A stretch of 64,000 bases of DNA from Pseudomonas fluorescens (GCF_000968015.1 NZ_LACH01000033.1:34032-98031); one strand, 5' to 3'. Shown: positions 41,037-48,639, numbered from the stretch's first letter. Notes: generated by a model not told the origin, from the sequence alone. Program-made: numbers and translations.

Positions 41037-41765
41037 AAACGCAATGTTTCTACCGTCTTAAGAGCGCTGCTCGATCAGCACGGGATCTCCCCCACGGAGC
41101 TTCACCGTCGCACCGGCGTGCCTCAATCCACTCTCTCGCGGATCCTTAGCGGGAAGATCGTCGATCCCTCGGATAAACACATCTCGAAGATCGCCGAGTA
41201 CTTCGCCGTGAGCACCGACCAGTTGCGGGGCCGTGCGGATGTCGCGCCGGCAGCCAGCACCGGGCGCGATCAATTGCATTCGGAACTCAAGGACATAAGT
41301 CTGTGGGACGACGATACGCCCGTCGATGATGACGAGGTATCAGTCCCCTTTCTTCGCGAGGTTGAATTGGCTGCTGGATCAGGAAGGTTCGTCATCGAAG
41401 AGAGCGAGCGCTCTAGCCTGCGCTTCGGCAAGCGGAGTCTGCGCCACAACGGCGTTCAGTTCGACCAGGCCAAATGCGTGACGGTGCGCGGCAACAGTAT
41501 GTTGCCGGTACTGCGCGACGGCGCCACCGTCGGCGTTAATGCCGGCAAGTGCGGAATCGGCGATATCGTCGATGGCGACCTTTATGCCATTAATCACAAC
41601 GGCCAGCTGCGGGTGAAACAGCTTTATCGCCTGCCTACCGGGATACGCCTGCGCAGCTTCAATCGCGATGAACATCCAGACGAGGACTACACCTTCCAGG
41701 AAATCCAGGAAGAGCAGATTGTCATCCTCGGTCACGTCTTCTGGTGGGGCATGTACGCCCGTTAA
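41022..41765 (+). CDS. Tailocin repressor, HTH plus S24 LexA/CI-like autoprotease (PrtR-like)
   Basis: Keeps the tailocin genes silent until DNA damage. The N-terminal XRE-type HTH spans about residues 21-60 (ISPTELHRRTGVPQSTLSR). The C-terminal S24 domain has a cleavage site A118-G119 (ELAAGSG), catalytic S159 in RGNSMLPVLRDG and general base K199 in LRVKQ. These support RecA-stimulated self-cleavage. The start at 41022 (247 aa) is chosen; 41031 is nearly as good, and longer starts run into operator-like sequence. It resembles P. aeruginosa PrtR, but no prtN-like activator is nearby. Confidence 0.9.
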   Translation: MRFMQKRNVSTVLRALLDQHGISPTELHRRTGVPQSTLSRILSGKIVDPSDKHISKIAEYFAVSTDQLRGRADVAPAASTGRDQLHSELKDISLWDDDTPVDDDEVSVPFLREVELAAGSGRFVIEESERSSLRFGKRSLRHNGVQFDQAKCVTVRGNSMLPVLRDGATVGVNAGKCGIGDIVDGDLYAINHNGQLRVKQLYRLPTGIRLRSFNRDEHPDEDYTFQEIQEEQIVILGHVFWWGMYAR

Positions 41766-41783
41766 CCTCACCGCTGTCAGATG

Positions 41784-41810
41784 AAACCCGCCACTGAGCG
41801 GGTTTTTTTT
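41784..41810 (+). terminator. Repressor gene terminator
   Basis: AAACCCGC-CACTGA-GCGGGTTT followed by a T tract, 18 bp after the repressor stop. Confidence 0.88.
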
Positions 41811-41852
41811 CGCCTGCCAAAAACCTCCAACGCCTTTGCCTGCGGGTCTTTC

Positions 41853-41920
41853 ATGCATCTATGCATTTAAGATGCATAAATAAATGCATTTACGCATTGA
41901 CTGTATATGCATCCATGCAT
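41853..41920. promoter_or_regulatory. Operator array of ATGCAT-NN-ATGCAT palindromes
   Basis: Three 14 bp palindromes, ATGCATCTATGCAT (41853-41866), ATGCATTTACGCAT (41884-41897) and ATGCATCCATGCAT (41907-41920), plus a lone ATGCAT at 41872-41877, fill 68 bp. The last two sites overlap the -35 and the spacer of the promoter below. This is the probable binding array of the adjacent repressor. Confidence 0.85.
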
Positions 41921-41925
41921 ATTCT
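41897..41925 (+). promoter_or_regulatory. Tailocin operon promoter
   Basis: -35 TTGACT (41897-41902), a 17 bp spacer and -10 TATTCT (41920-41925) form a sigma-70-type promoter with an expected start near 41932. One operator touches the -35 and another fills the spacer, so bound repressor would block RNA polymerase directly. Confidence 0.8.
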
Positions 41926-41988
41926 TTGTCTCAAGCAGCTCAAAAGCAGCTCGAAACGAAGCTCTTTAGTTCCACCACAAAGGCAGCG

Positions 41989-42099
41989 ATGAACCGGCCT
42001 CAACGGTTCAGAGGGTTGGCAACTGACCCGGGTGTGCAGCGTAAAGCACCACAAGCAGTTATCCGGCGGGCAGGGACCGCGGTCGGAAAAACAATTTGA
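41989..42099 (+). CDS. Candidate 36-residue basic leader peptide
   Basis: An ATG at 41989 with AAGG 5-6 nt upstream opens 36 codons ending at TGA 42099. The peptide (MNRPQRFRGLATDPGVQRKA...) has eight Arg/Lys and almost no acid, so it could bind nucleic acid. It lies wholly between the tailocin promoter and the leader terminator. I do not recognise it. It may be a leader peptide, a small antiterminator or chance. Confidence 0.3.
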   Translation: MNRPQRFRGLATDPGVQRKAPQAVIRRAGTAVGKTI

Positions 42100-42156
42100 A
42101 TCGATCCGTACCGCGCCAGTAGCGCCGAAAGATCAACGCGAAGGACCGCATTACTG

Positions 42157-42184
42157 AAAAGCCCGGCAAGCGCCGGGCTTTTTG
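42157..42184 (+). terminator. Leader terminator upstream of the holin gene
   Basis: AAAAGCCCGGC-AAGC-GCCGGGCTTTTT is a perfect GC-rich stem with a T tract, about 225 nt after the predicted tailocin transcription start and 85 nt before the holin ATG. Transcripts must read through it to express the cluster unless another promoter exists. Confidence 0.88.
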
Positions 42185-42268
42185 GAATGCCTACCTACCG
42201 TCAGGCAACTCAAGAGACACCGTTTGAAAGACACACATCACTCATCAATCACCCCCCGGAGGCGTGAC

Positions 42269-42616
42269 ATGACAAACGAGCAACAAGCGTTGCTGGACAT
42301 GCCGATCTGGCTCGTCATCGTCCTCGCCCTGGTGGGCGGGGTGTCCGGCGAAATGTGGCGCGCTGACAAGGAGGGCGCCCGAGGCTGGTCTTTGCTGCGG
42401 CGCCTGGCCTTGCGATCCGGGGCCTGCATGGTCTGCGGGGTCTCGGCCATCATGCTGCTGTATGCCGCCGGCGTGTCGATCTGGACGGCTTGCGCGTTCG
42501 GTTGCCTGACGGCGATGGCCGGGGCAGACGTTGCTATTGGCCTTTATGAACGCTGGGCGGCCAAGCGGATTGGCGTTTGTGAATTGCCACCGCGAGATAC
42601 CCGCCAGGACCACTGA
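42269..42616 (+). CDS. Holin
   Basis: Inner-membrane pore that lets the endolysin out and sets lysis time. The 115-residue protein has about three hydrophobic segments: residues about 12-28 (IWLVIVLALVGGVSG), 52-73 (ACMVCGVSAIMLLYAAGVSI) and 75-92 (TACAFGCLTAMAGADVAIG). The C-terminal tail is charged. The ATG at 42269 follows GGAGG at 42258. It is the first gene of the tailocin operon; the other lysis genes are at the far 3' end. Confidence 0.82.
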   Translation: MTNEQQALLDMPIWLVIVLALVGGVSGEMWRADKEGARGWSLLRRLALRSGACMVCGVSAIMLLYAAGVSIWTACAFGCLTAMAGADVAIGLYERWAAKRIGVCELPPRDTRQDH

Positions 42617-42663
42617 ACACAAAGCCCAATGGAATGGCGAGCAGCGGTGCCGACCGGCATCCG

Positions 42664-42731
42664 ACCCGCAAGGACGCGGGTTTCCCAAGGCCAGTACCTT
42701 TCACTCAAGCCCGCCAACAAGCGGGTTTTTT
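42664..42731 (+). terminator. Two terminator-like hairpins after the holin gene
   Basis: ACCCGC-AAGGAC-GCGGGT plus TTT (42664-42683) and CCCGC-CAACAA-GCGGG plus six T (42710-42731) lie between the holin and tail terminator genes. The second has a proper T tract and should stop a fraction of transcripts. Confidence 0.68.
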
Positions 42732-42750
42732 ATTGCCCGGTGAAAACACC

Positions 42751-43335
42751 ATGAAGATCACCCCCCTGATTGCTCAACTGCGCGATCACTGCCCAACCCT
42801 CGCCGGTCGCGTGGCTGCCGGCATCGATCTCGAAACACTGCAAGCCAGTGCCCCGCTTTCAACTCCTTGCGCCTACGTGGTGCCGATTAGCGATCTGGCG
42901 GGCGCAAACGCGGCGCAAAACGCTACCTGTCAGACCATTCGCGACCGCTTCGAAGTGACCCTGGTGCTTGACACCACCGACGCTACAAAAGCGCTGGATC
43001 TGTTGCACGACCTGCGGGCCGAACTGTGGCGGGCGCTGGTGGGTTTCAAGCCCGGTAGCGACTACAGCGCCATCGCCTACGACGGCGGCGAACAGGTTTC
43101 CATCAACAGCAACCGCGTGCTGTATCGCTTGCGCTTTTTTGCCGAGTTCCAGCTCGGCCGCAATCTGCCTGGTCAGCCTGCGGAGAGCTGGCACGAACGT
43201 GAACTGGACGGCTTGTCGTCCTTTACCGGGGTCACCGTGCAGGTCGATGCGATCGATCCGGCGGACCCCAATCTGAAACGCCCAGGCCCCGACGGACGCC
43301 TGGAACTGACTTTCTCTGGAGACGTAACCCCATGA
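42751..43335 (+). CDS. Mu gp37-like tail terminator protein
   Basis: The 194-residue protein resembles the gp37 family of Mu-like contractile tails, thought to cap or complete the tail. Its position just before the DUF2635 protein and sheath matches the Mu order (gp37-gp38-L-M). The assignment rests on position and general similarity; no catalytic motif is expected. The ATG at 42751 was chosen because upstream in-frame codons run through the terminator hairpins. It overlaps the next ORF (ATGA). Confidence 0.75.
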   Translation: MKITPLIAQLRDHCPTLAGRVAAGIDLETLQASAPLSTPCAYVVPISDLAGANAAQNATCQTIRDRFEVTLVLDTTDATKALDLLHDLRAELWRALVGFKPGSDYSAIAYDGGEQVSINSNRVLYRLRFFAEFQLGRNLPGQPAESWHERELDGLSSFTGVTVQVDAIDPADPNLKRPGPDGRLELTFSGDVTP

Positions 43336-43514
43336 GCAAACGCATCACCGTGCTGCCGGCCCCAGGCCGCGCCGTGCCCGACCCGGAAGCGGGCGATCTG
43401 TTGCCCCTCGAGGGCCGTGAAGTGCCGGACAACGCCTGGTGGCGTCGGCGTCTGGCCGATGGCGATATCACTACCAAAGCCGTGAAAGCGGCGAAAGCAC
43501 AGGGAGCCAAATAA
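43332..43514 (+). CDS. DUF2635 family protein (Mu gp38-like)
   Basis: A 60-residue basic protein, MSKRITVLPAPGRAVPDPEA, with a WWRRRLADGD segment typical of DUF2635 proteins found between the tail terminator and sheath genes of Mu-like phages and tailocins. Its function is unknown. It overlaps the preceding gene, and its stop shares a base with the sheath ATG (TAATG). Confidence 0.8.
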   Translation: MSKRITVLPAPGRAVPDPEAGDLLPLEGREVPDNAWWRRRLADGDITTKAVKAAKAQGAK

Positions 43515-45010
43515 TGGCGATCGGATTCAGCAATATCCCCGCGGACATTCGTGTTCCGCTGTTCTACGCAGAAATGGACAATTCGGCCGCCAATAGCGCG
43601 TCGTCGGCGATGCGCCGTTTGATCGTCGCTCAGGTCAACGACAACATTGCGCCGGCCGAGGTTGGCAAACTGGTGTTGGTGTCCAGCGTGGCGCTGGCCA
43701 AAAGCCTTGGCGGCCAGGGCTCGATGCTCGCCTCGATGTATGAAACCTGGCGCAAAACTGACCCGATCGGCGAGATCTGGTGCCTGCCGCTGCACAACAC
43801 TGTAGGCAGCATCGCCAAGGGCGTGTTGACCCTGACCGGTGCCGCGACTCAAAGTGGCGTGCTCAACCTGTACGTCGGCGGCGTTCGTGTTCAAGCGGCC
43901 ATCGTCAACGGCGCCACGGCAGCTCATGCGGCTACCGCACTGGCGCTGAAAATCAACGCCTCGGCAGATCTGCCGGTCAGCGCTGCAGCCGTAGAAGGCA
44001 TCGTGACCCTGAGCGCCAAATGGACTGGCGACAGCGGTAATGACATCAGCCTGCAATTCAATCGCCTGGGCAAGAGCAACGGCGAAGAGACGCCGGCCGG
44101 CCTGACTACGGCCATCACCGCCATGACCGGCGGTGCCGGTGTGCCGGATCAGGTCGCTGCGGTAGCGGCGCTGGGCGATGAACCGTTCGAGTTCATCTGC
44201 ATGCCATTCTCGGATCTGAGCACCCTCAACACCTGGCAAGCCGTCATGGATGACAGCACCGGTCGTTGGTCGTGGGCCAAGCAATTGTTCGGTCATGTCT
44301 ACAGCGCCAAGCGCGGCACTATTGGTACTTTGGTCGCTGCCGGCCAGGCGCGTAATGACCAGCACATGACCCTTCAGGCGCTGGAACCAGGCGTACCGCA
44401 ACCCTTCTGGGTTCAGGCCGCCGCACTCGCTGCGCGCACGTCGGTGTTCATCTCCGCCGACGCCAGCCGTCCGACCCAAAGCGGTAGCCTGCCAGGTCTC
44501 GACCCGGCACCCGCCAGTGAGCGTTTCACCCTGACCGAGCGTCAGTCGCTGCTCAACTACGGGATCGCCACCGCGTACTACGAAGGCGGCTACGTGCGCA
44601 TTCAGCGTTCGATTACCACCTATCAGAAGAACGCCTACGGCCAGGCAGACAATTCCTACCTGGACAGCGAAACCATGCACCAGTCGGCCTTCATCGTGCG
44701 TCGTCTGCAAAGCGTGATCACGAGCAAATACGGTCGCCACAAACTGGCCTCTGACGGCACCCGTTTCGGCGCCGGCCAGCCGATCGTGACCCCGAGCACG
44801 ATTCGCGGCGAGCTGATCGCTCAGTACGCCAAGCTCGAGCTGGAAGGCCACGTCGAAAACGCCGAGTTGTTTGCCGAGCACTTGATCGTCGAGCGCGACG
44901 TGCAGGACCCAAGCCGGGTCAACGTGCTGTTCCCGCCGGATTACATCAACGGCCTGCGCGTGTTCGCGCTGCTCAACCAATTCCGTCTGCAGTACGACGA
45001 CGCAGCCTGA
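43514..45010 (+). CDS. Contractile tail sheath protein (Mu gpL-like)
   Basis: Forms the outer sheath that contracts to drive the tube through the target envelope. The 498-residue protein starts MAIGFSNIPADIRVPLFYAE, typical of Mu-type sheaths. Its C-terminal part (about residues 350-495, including SERFTLTERQSLLNYGIATA and NGLRVFALLNQFRLQYDDAA) is the conserved sheath core. The ATG at 43514 overlaps the DUF2635 stop. A terminator-like hairpin separates it from the tube gene. Confidence 0.93.
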   Translation: MAIGFSNIPADIRVPLFYAEMDNSAANSASSAMRRLIVAQVNDNIAPAEVGKLVLVSSVALAKSLGGQGSMLASMYETWRKTDPIGEIWCLPLHNTVGSIAKGVLTLTGAATQSGVLNLYVGGVRVQAAIVNGATAAHAATALALKINASADLPVSAAAVEGIVTLSAKWTGDSGNDISLQFNRLGKSNGEETPAGLTTAITAMTGGAGVPDQVAAVAALGDEPFEFICMPFSDLSTLNTWQAVMDDSTGRWSWAKQLFGHVYSAKRGTIGTLVAAGQARNDQHMTLQALEPGVPQPFWVQAAALAARTSVFISADASRPTQSGSLPGLDPAPASERFTLTERQSLLNYGIATAYYEGGYVRIQRSITTYQKNAYGQADNSYLDSETMHQSAFIVRRLQSVITSKYGRHKLASDGTRFGAGQPIVTPSTIRGELIAQYAKLELEGHVENAELFAEHLIVERDVQDPSRVNVLFPPDYINGLRVFALLNQFRLQYDDAA

Positions 45011-45035
45011 TCGCTGCCTTTGACTGTGTGATTTC

Positions 45036-45060
45036 AGCCCACCTCGCGTGGGCTTTTTAT
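45036..45060 (+). terminator. Terminator-like hairpin between sheath and tube genes
   Basis: AGCCCAC-CTCGC-GTGGGCT followed by TTTTATTT, 26 nt after the sheath stop and just before the tube gene's ribosome binding site. It lies inside what should be a single structural operon. Confidence 0.8.
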
Positions 45061-45077
45061 TTGAAGGGAGTAACACC

Positions 45078-45425
45078 ATGGGTCAACTGATTGCGGGCAC
45101 CTGCTACGTCAAAGTGGACGGCGCTCAACTGACTATCAATGGCGGCTGCGAAGCGCCGTTGATGGCTGTGAAACGGGAAACCGTCGTACCGGGTTTCTAC
45201 AAGGAAACCGACATTTCCCCGTCGTTCAAAGTGACGGCGCTGCACACCGCGGACTTCCCGCTCAAGCAACTGATCGCGGGCGCCGACATGACCGTCACCT
45301 GCGAATTCAGCAACGGCAAAGTCTACGTACTGGCTGGCGCTTACTTGGTTGAAGAACCTGTCTCCAAAGGTGATGACGCCACCATCGAACTGAAATTCGA
45401 AGGCATCAAGGGGACCTGGCAATGA
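45078..45425 (+). CDS. Tail tube protein (Mu gpM-like)
   Basis: Polymerises into the inner tube that penetrates the target cell. The 115-residue, beta-rich protein starts MGQLIAGTCYVKVDGAQL, as in Mu-type tubes, and ends with ATIELKFEGIKGTWQ. The ATG at 45078 follows GAAGGGAG. The stop overlaps the chaperone start (ATGA). Confidence 0.9.
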   Translation: MGQLIAGTCYVKVDGAQLTINGGCEAPLMAVKRETVVPGFYKETDISPSFKVTALHTADFPLKQLIAGADMTVTCEFSNGKVYVLAGAYLVEEPVSKGDDATIELKFEGIKGTWQ

Positions 45426-45718
45426 CTGGCGCCGTAAAGCTTCAGGTTGCGATCGAAGCTCACGGCGAGCCCTTGACCGAACTCAACCTGCGCCGCCCAA
45501 CGGTGCAGGAAGTTCGAGCGATCAAGGCGCTGCCGTACAAGATCGACAAGAGCGAAGAAGTCAGCCTCGACATGGACGTCGCGGCCAAATACATCGCGGT
45601 GTGCGCCGGCATCCCGCCGTCGTCGGTCAACCAGTTGGACCTGGCTGACCTCAACGCGCTGAGCTGGGCTGTCGCGAGTTTTTTCATGAGTGCGGCGTCG
45701 GAGCCATCACCGACCTGA
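45422..45718 (+). CDS. Tail assembly chaperone, short form (Mu gp41-like / P2 gpE-like)
   Basis: The 98-residue product binds the tape measure during tail assembly. The N-terminal part (VAIEAHGEPLTELNLRRPTV, with the AIKALPY segment) fits the Mu gp41/tail-assembly family. It lies between tube and tape measure, the position that universally holds a frameshifted chaperone pair. A slippery T TTT TTC at 45679-45685 allows a longer -1 product, annotated separately. Confidence 0.87.
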   Translation: MTGAVKLQVAIEAHGEPLTELNLRRPTVQEVRAIKALPYKIDKSEEVSLDMDVAAKYIAVCAGIPPSSVNQLDLADLNALSWAVASFFMSAASEPSPT

Positions 45719-45849
45719 TTTCAGTCGCCTATGACCTGGCCTGGTTCTGGAAGGTTGACCCCGAACAGATGATGGCCAGGCCACTGGATGTGCTCCGCGA
45801 ATCACTGGAGCACGCGCAACGGATCAATGCGATGCAGCAGGTGCAGTGA
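45422..45849 (+). CDS. Tail assembly chaperone, long form made by programmed -1 frameshift
   Basis: Frame 0 reads 88 codons to the heptamer T TTT TTC (45679-45685). A -1 slip continues with HECGVGAITDLISVAYDLAW and ends at TGA 45847-45849, giving about 142 residues. The -1 extension has no start of its own, is rich in Trp and charged residues like the gpT/gpE' C-termini, and its stop overlaps the tape-measure ATG (TGATG). The site matches the X XXY YYZ rule; P2 gene E uses the similar TTTTTTG. Confidence 0.82.
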
Positions 45850-47411
45850 TGGCAGACATGAAAAAGGAAGATGAAAAATCGGTCCGGCCGGCGGGGGTCG
45901 ATGAAGTGACCCCCAAGCTCACCGGCCTTCGAGCGAGGATCGAGGGCTTCAGAACACATCTTGAACAGACGGGGCTGGGCAAGCTGGACATCAGCGGTCT
46001 GTTCAAGGGTGGCAGCGTGATCACACCCTTCGTAGACGGGATCAAGGCGTCCGCTGCGTTCAAGGGCCAATTGACTGAGGTCAATGAAGCCGCCAAAGGT
46101 GTCGATGTGCCGAACGTGCCGACCAGCGCCGGGCAAACCCTGAATGTGTTCAGTCGGTCGATGGAGCAGGTATCGGCTGCCGCAAACACCGCGTTACAAC
46201 CCGCCGTCGCGACCGTCACGGCAGGGCTTCAGCCACTGCTCATTGGCTTTGGCAATCTGCTCAATGACAACCCGAAGCTGGTCGAGGGACTTGCGGCCGG
46301 TGCCATTGCGTTTTCGGCGATGCAAACGGCCGTGACCGGCGCGACCCAAGTGTTCGATCTGATGGACATGGTGCTCAAGACCCATCCCATCGTGTTGATT
46401 GCCACGGGCATCGCCCTGGCAGCCCGTTTGATTGTGCTCAACTGGAAACCCATTTCGGCGTTCTTCGCCGGGCTCTGGCAAAAGATTTCTCCGGTCGTGA
46501 TGCCCATGGTCGAGTTCTTCAAGACGATGTTTGCGTTCACACCGCTTGGGCAAATCATCAGCCATTGGGGACCGATCACCGCCGTGTTCGCGGCGATCTG
46601 GGACGTCATCAAAGCGGCGGCGAGGCCGGTAATGGGTTTTTTCCAGACGCTTTTTTCCTGGTCGCCACTGGGTTTGATCATTAGCAACTGGACACCATTG
46701 ACGGGGCTGTTCTCGGCCATCTGGGACTTGCTCAGGGCGCTGTCGGTACCGGTCATGGACTTTCTGCATGGCCTGTTCGACTGGTCGCCGCAGGAGATGA
46801 TCATCGCCGGCTGGGGCGCGGTCACCGAATTGTTTTCCGGGATTTGGGACAGCATCAAGGCCCCGGCGCTGGTGATGTACGACACGCTGCGCAGCCTGTT
46901 TGACTGGTTTCCGCTGGAAGAGATCAAAAAGCGTTGGGAGCCGATCACGCAATGGTTCAGCCAATGGTGGGACAAGCTGAAAGGCGTCGTCGCGCCGATC
47001 AAGGAATTCTTTGCCGGTGGTTTCGGCAGCCTTGTCACCCGCGTGACCGGCAAGGTCGAAGGCCTGACCGAGGCTCAAGAGAAAACCAATACCGAAGGCA
47101 ACGGTAAGTTTGCGCCAGCGTTTTTTGGCGCCGACCCAGAGCAACCACAAAGCCGTTCAGTGCTGCCCGGTAATCTGCCGCACAAACCCTCGATGCAGCC
47201 TGGCTCCCTGACACAAAACTCCAGCGCGCTGATTCAGCAAAGCGCCGCCAACAGCCGCACACAACTCGAAGGCGGCCTGACCGTGTACTTCGAAAATGCG
47301 CCGGCCGGCATGCGCACCGATCAGCCGCAAACCAATCAACCGGCGCTGGCGCTCAATTCGCGCATCGGCTACCGCACACTGTCCCTTGGAGGTTCCAATG
47401 AGCTGGCGTGA
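45849..47411 (+). CDS. Tape measure protein
   Basis: Sets tail length inside the tube. The 520-residue protein has a charged N-terminus, a Gly/Ala-rich hydrophobic region (about residues 120-195), then four perfect-length 41-residue repeats and a partial fifth (about 198-395), with Trp-rich motifs such as W-x-P-I-T-x-x-F and I-W-D. The C-terminal tail is polar. The ATG at 45849 overlaps the stop of the frameshifted chaperone. Its end overlaps the next start by 14 bases. Confidence 0.9.
   Translation: MADMKKEDEKSVRPAGVDEVTPKLTGLRARIEGFRTHLEQTGLGKLDISGLFKGGSVITPFVDGIKASAAFKGQLTEVNEAAKGVDVPNVPTSAGQTLNVFSRSMEQVSAAANTALQPAVATVTAGLQPLLIGFGNLLNDNPKLVEGLAAGAIAFSAMQTAVTGATQVFDLMDMVLKTHPIVLIATGIALAARLIVLNWKPISAFFAGLWQKISPVVMPMVEFFKTMFAFTPLGQIISHWGPITAVFAAIWDVIKAAARPVMGFFQTLFSWSPLGLIISNWTPLTGLFSAIWDLLRALSVPVMDFLHGLFDWSPQEMIIAGWGAVTELFSGIWDSIKAPALVMYDTLRSLFDWFPLEEIKKRWEPITQWFSQWWDKLKGVVAPIKEFFAGGFGSLVTRVTGKVEGLTEAQEKTNTEGNGKFAPAFFGADPEQPQSRSVLPGNLPHKPSMQPGSLTQNSSALIQQSAANSRTQLEGGLTVYFENAPAGMRTDQPQTNQPALALNSRIGYRTLSLGGSNELA
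46440..47033 (+). repeat. Four 123 bp in-frame repeats plus a partial fifth in the tape measure gene
   Basis: Repeat starts fall exactly 123 bp apart, at 46440, 46563, 46686, 46809 and 46932 (partial). Each unit begins with x-W-x-P, carries an I/L-W-D/Q motif near position 13, and (units 1-4) F-x-W/F-x-P near position 33. DNA identity has diverged while the 41-codon period is exact, so spacing is under selection. Confidence 0.9.
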
Positions 47412-48636
47412 TCGTTTGATGCCGGCGTCGTTTCGCGGCGTCCAGTTCTGGGTCGATCAGGCGAAAAACCCGGTCGGCCAAAAGGGCCAGTTGCACGAGT
47501 ACCCACAGCGCGATCTGCCGTATTTCGAGGGCCTTGGCCAGCAGGCGAAGATTCACGATTTGACCGCATTTGTCGTTGGTCCCGATTGCCTGGAGCAGCG
47601 CGACAAACTGCTCAAGGCGCTGGAACAGGGCAGTGGTGAGCTGGTTCACCCGTGGCTGGGACGTCTGCAGGTCAAGGTCGGCGAATGCGACATGACTCAC
47701 ACCCGCCAGGACGGCGGGCTGGTGACCTTTACCCTGAAGTTTTACCCCGATCAACCGGTGCCGTTTCCCACGGCGGCGGTCAGCACACAGAAGCTATTGC
47801 TGGTATCGGCCGACAGCTTGTTGGGCTCTGCGGTGAAACGCTTCGAAGACGCGATGACCTTGATCAAAGCTGCGCGGATTGGCATTGCCAACCTGCGCAA
47901 CAGCATCAAGGAAGCTTACGAGGTGATTCAGCAGCACCTCCAGCCGTTGATCGATGAGTACCAGCAGATCAGCGATCTGGTCAAAGCCGTCAAGGAACTG
48001 CCCAAGGACGTGGCAGCTGAATTCAAGGGATTGATCGGCGACATCAACGAACTGAAGGACTTCGCCCGTGAAGGTTATCGTGGCGTGATTGCCAACGTCT
48101 CCCAACAGGTCGAAGCCATCAAGAAGGTCGATGCGCTGAAGCTCACCACCGGCAAGGACACCACCGCTGCGGCCCAGGCGCTGACCAATCTGGTGCAGGA
48201 CACTTTGATTGTGCAAGTGGCCCAATGGGTTGCGTCGATGCCGGTGGCTTCGCAGGCGGTCAAGCGGGTCACCAACCTGCCGGTCGGGCATCAGGCTGTG
48301 CGACCGACCACGCACCGGGACGTTCCGGTGGTCGACGATTTAGAGGCCTTGCGTTTGGCACTTGAAGAAGTGTTAAAGCTGCCCGAGGCCAAGGCTGATC
48401 CTGCGCACTATCTGGCGATGAGCAATCTGCGCCAGGCTCTGCGGGCGCATTTGAAAGCGGTCGCGTCGTCCGGTGTTCGACTGGTCAGCAAGTCTTTCAA
48501 GCAAAGCCTTCCGGGGCTGGTCGTGATCTATCAGCAAAGTGGAGACGCCACGCGAATCGCTGAAGTACTACAGGGCAACCGCATTATTCATCCGGGTTTT
48601 CTCCCGCTGGACGACGTCAAACTCCTGGGGGAATAG
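47398..48636 (+). CDS. Mu gpN-like DNA circularisation/baseplate hub protein
   Basis: The 412-residue protein begins MSWRDRLMPASFRGVQFWVD, the N-terminal signature of the Mu gpN 'DNA circularization' family, which in Mu tails is a central baseplate or tail component. In a tailocin with no DNA the structural role is the relevant one. The middle is helical and rich in Lys/Gln/Glu. The ATG at 47398 follows TTGGAGG and overlaps the tape measure stop. Confidence 0.85.
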   Translation: MSWRDRLMPASFRGVQFWVDQAKNPVGQKGQLHEYPQRDLPYFEGLGQQAKIHDLTAFVVGPDCLEQRDKLLKALEQGSGELVHPWLGRLQVKVGECDMTHTRQDGGLVTFTLKFYPDQPVPFPTAAVSTQKLLLVSADSLLGSAVKRFEDAMTLIKAARIGIANLRNSIKEAYEVIQQHLQPLIDEYQQISDLVKAVKELPKDVAAEFKGLIGDINELKDFAREGYRGVIANVSQQVEAIKKVDALKLTTGKDTTAAAQALTNLVQDTLIVQVAQWVASMPVASQAVKRVTNLPVGHQAVRPTTHRDVPVVDDLEALRLALEEVLKLPEAKADPAHYLAMSNLRQALRAHLKAVASSGVRLVSKSFKQSLPGLVVIYQQSGDATRIAEVLQGNRIIHPGFLPLDDVKLLGE

Positions 48637-48639
48637 ACC

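Larger units (their letters stand above)
41932..42268 (+). other. Long leader of the tailocin transcript
   Basis: About 337 nt separate the predicted start from the holin gene. The stretch holds a possible small basic ORF (41989-42099), a GACCGCGGTC palindrome (about 42075-42084), a small hairpin (GGGT...ACCC near 42013-42030) and a strong terminator at 42157-42183. A leader this long that contains a terminator suggests conditional termination. The regulatory role is inference. Confidence 0.55.

Noticed and set aside
41884..42099. 71-codon version of the leader ORF
   Set aside because: Its start lies inside the operator and promoter, upstream of the expected transcription start; only the 36-codon part could be translated from the tailocin promoter.
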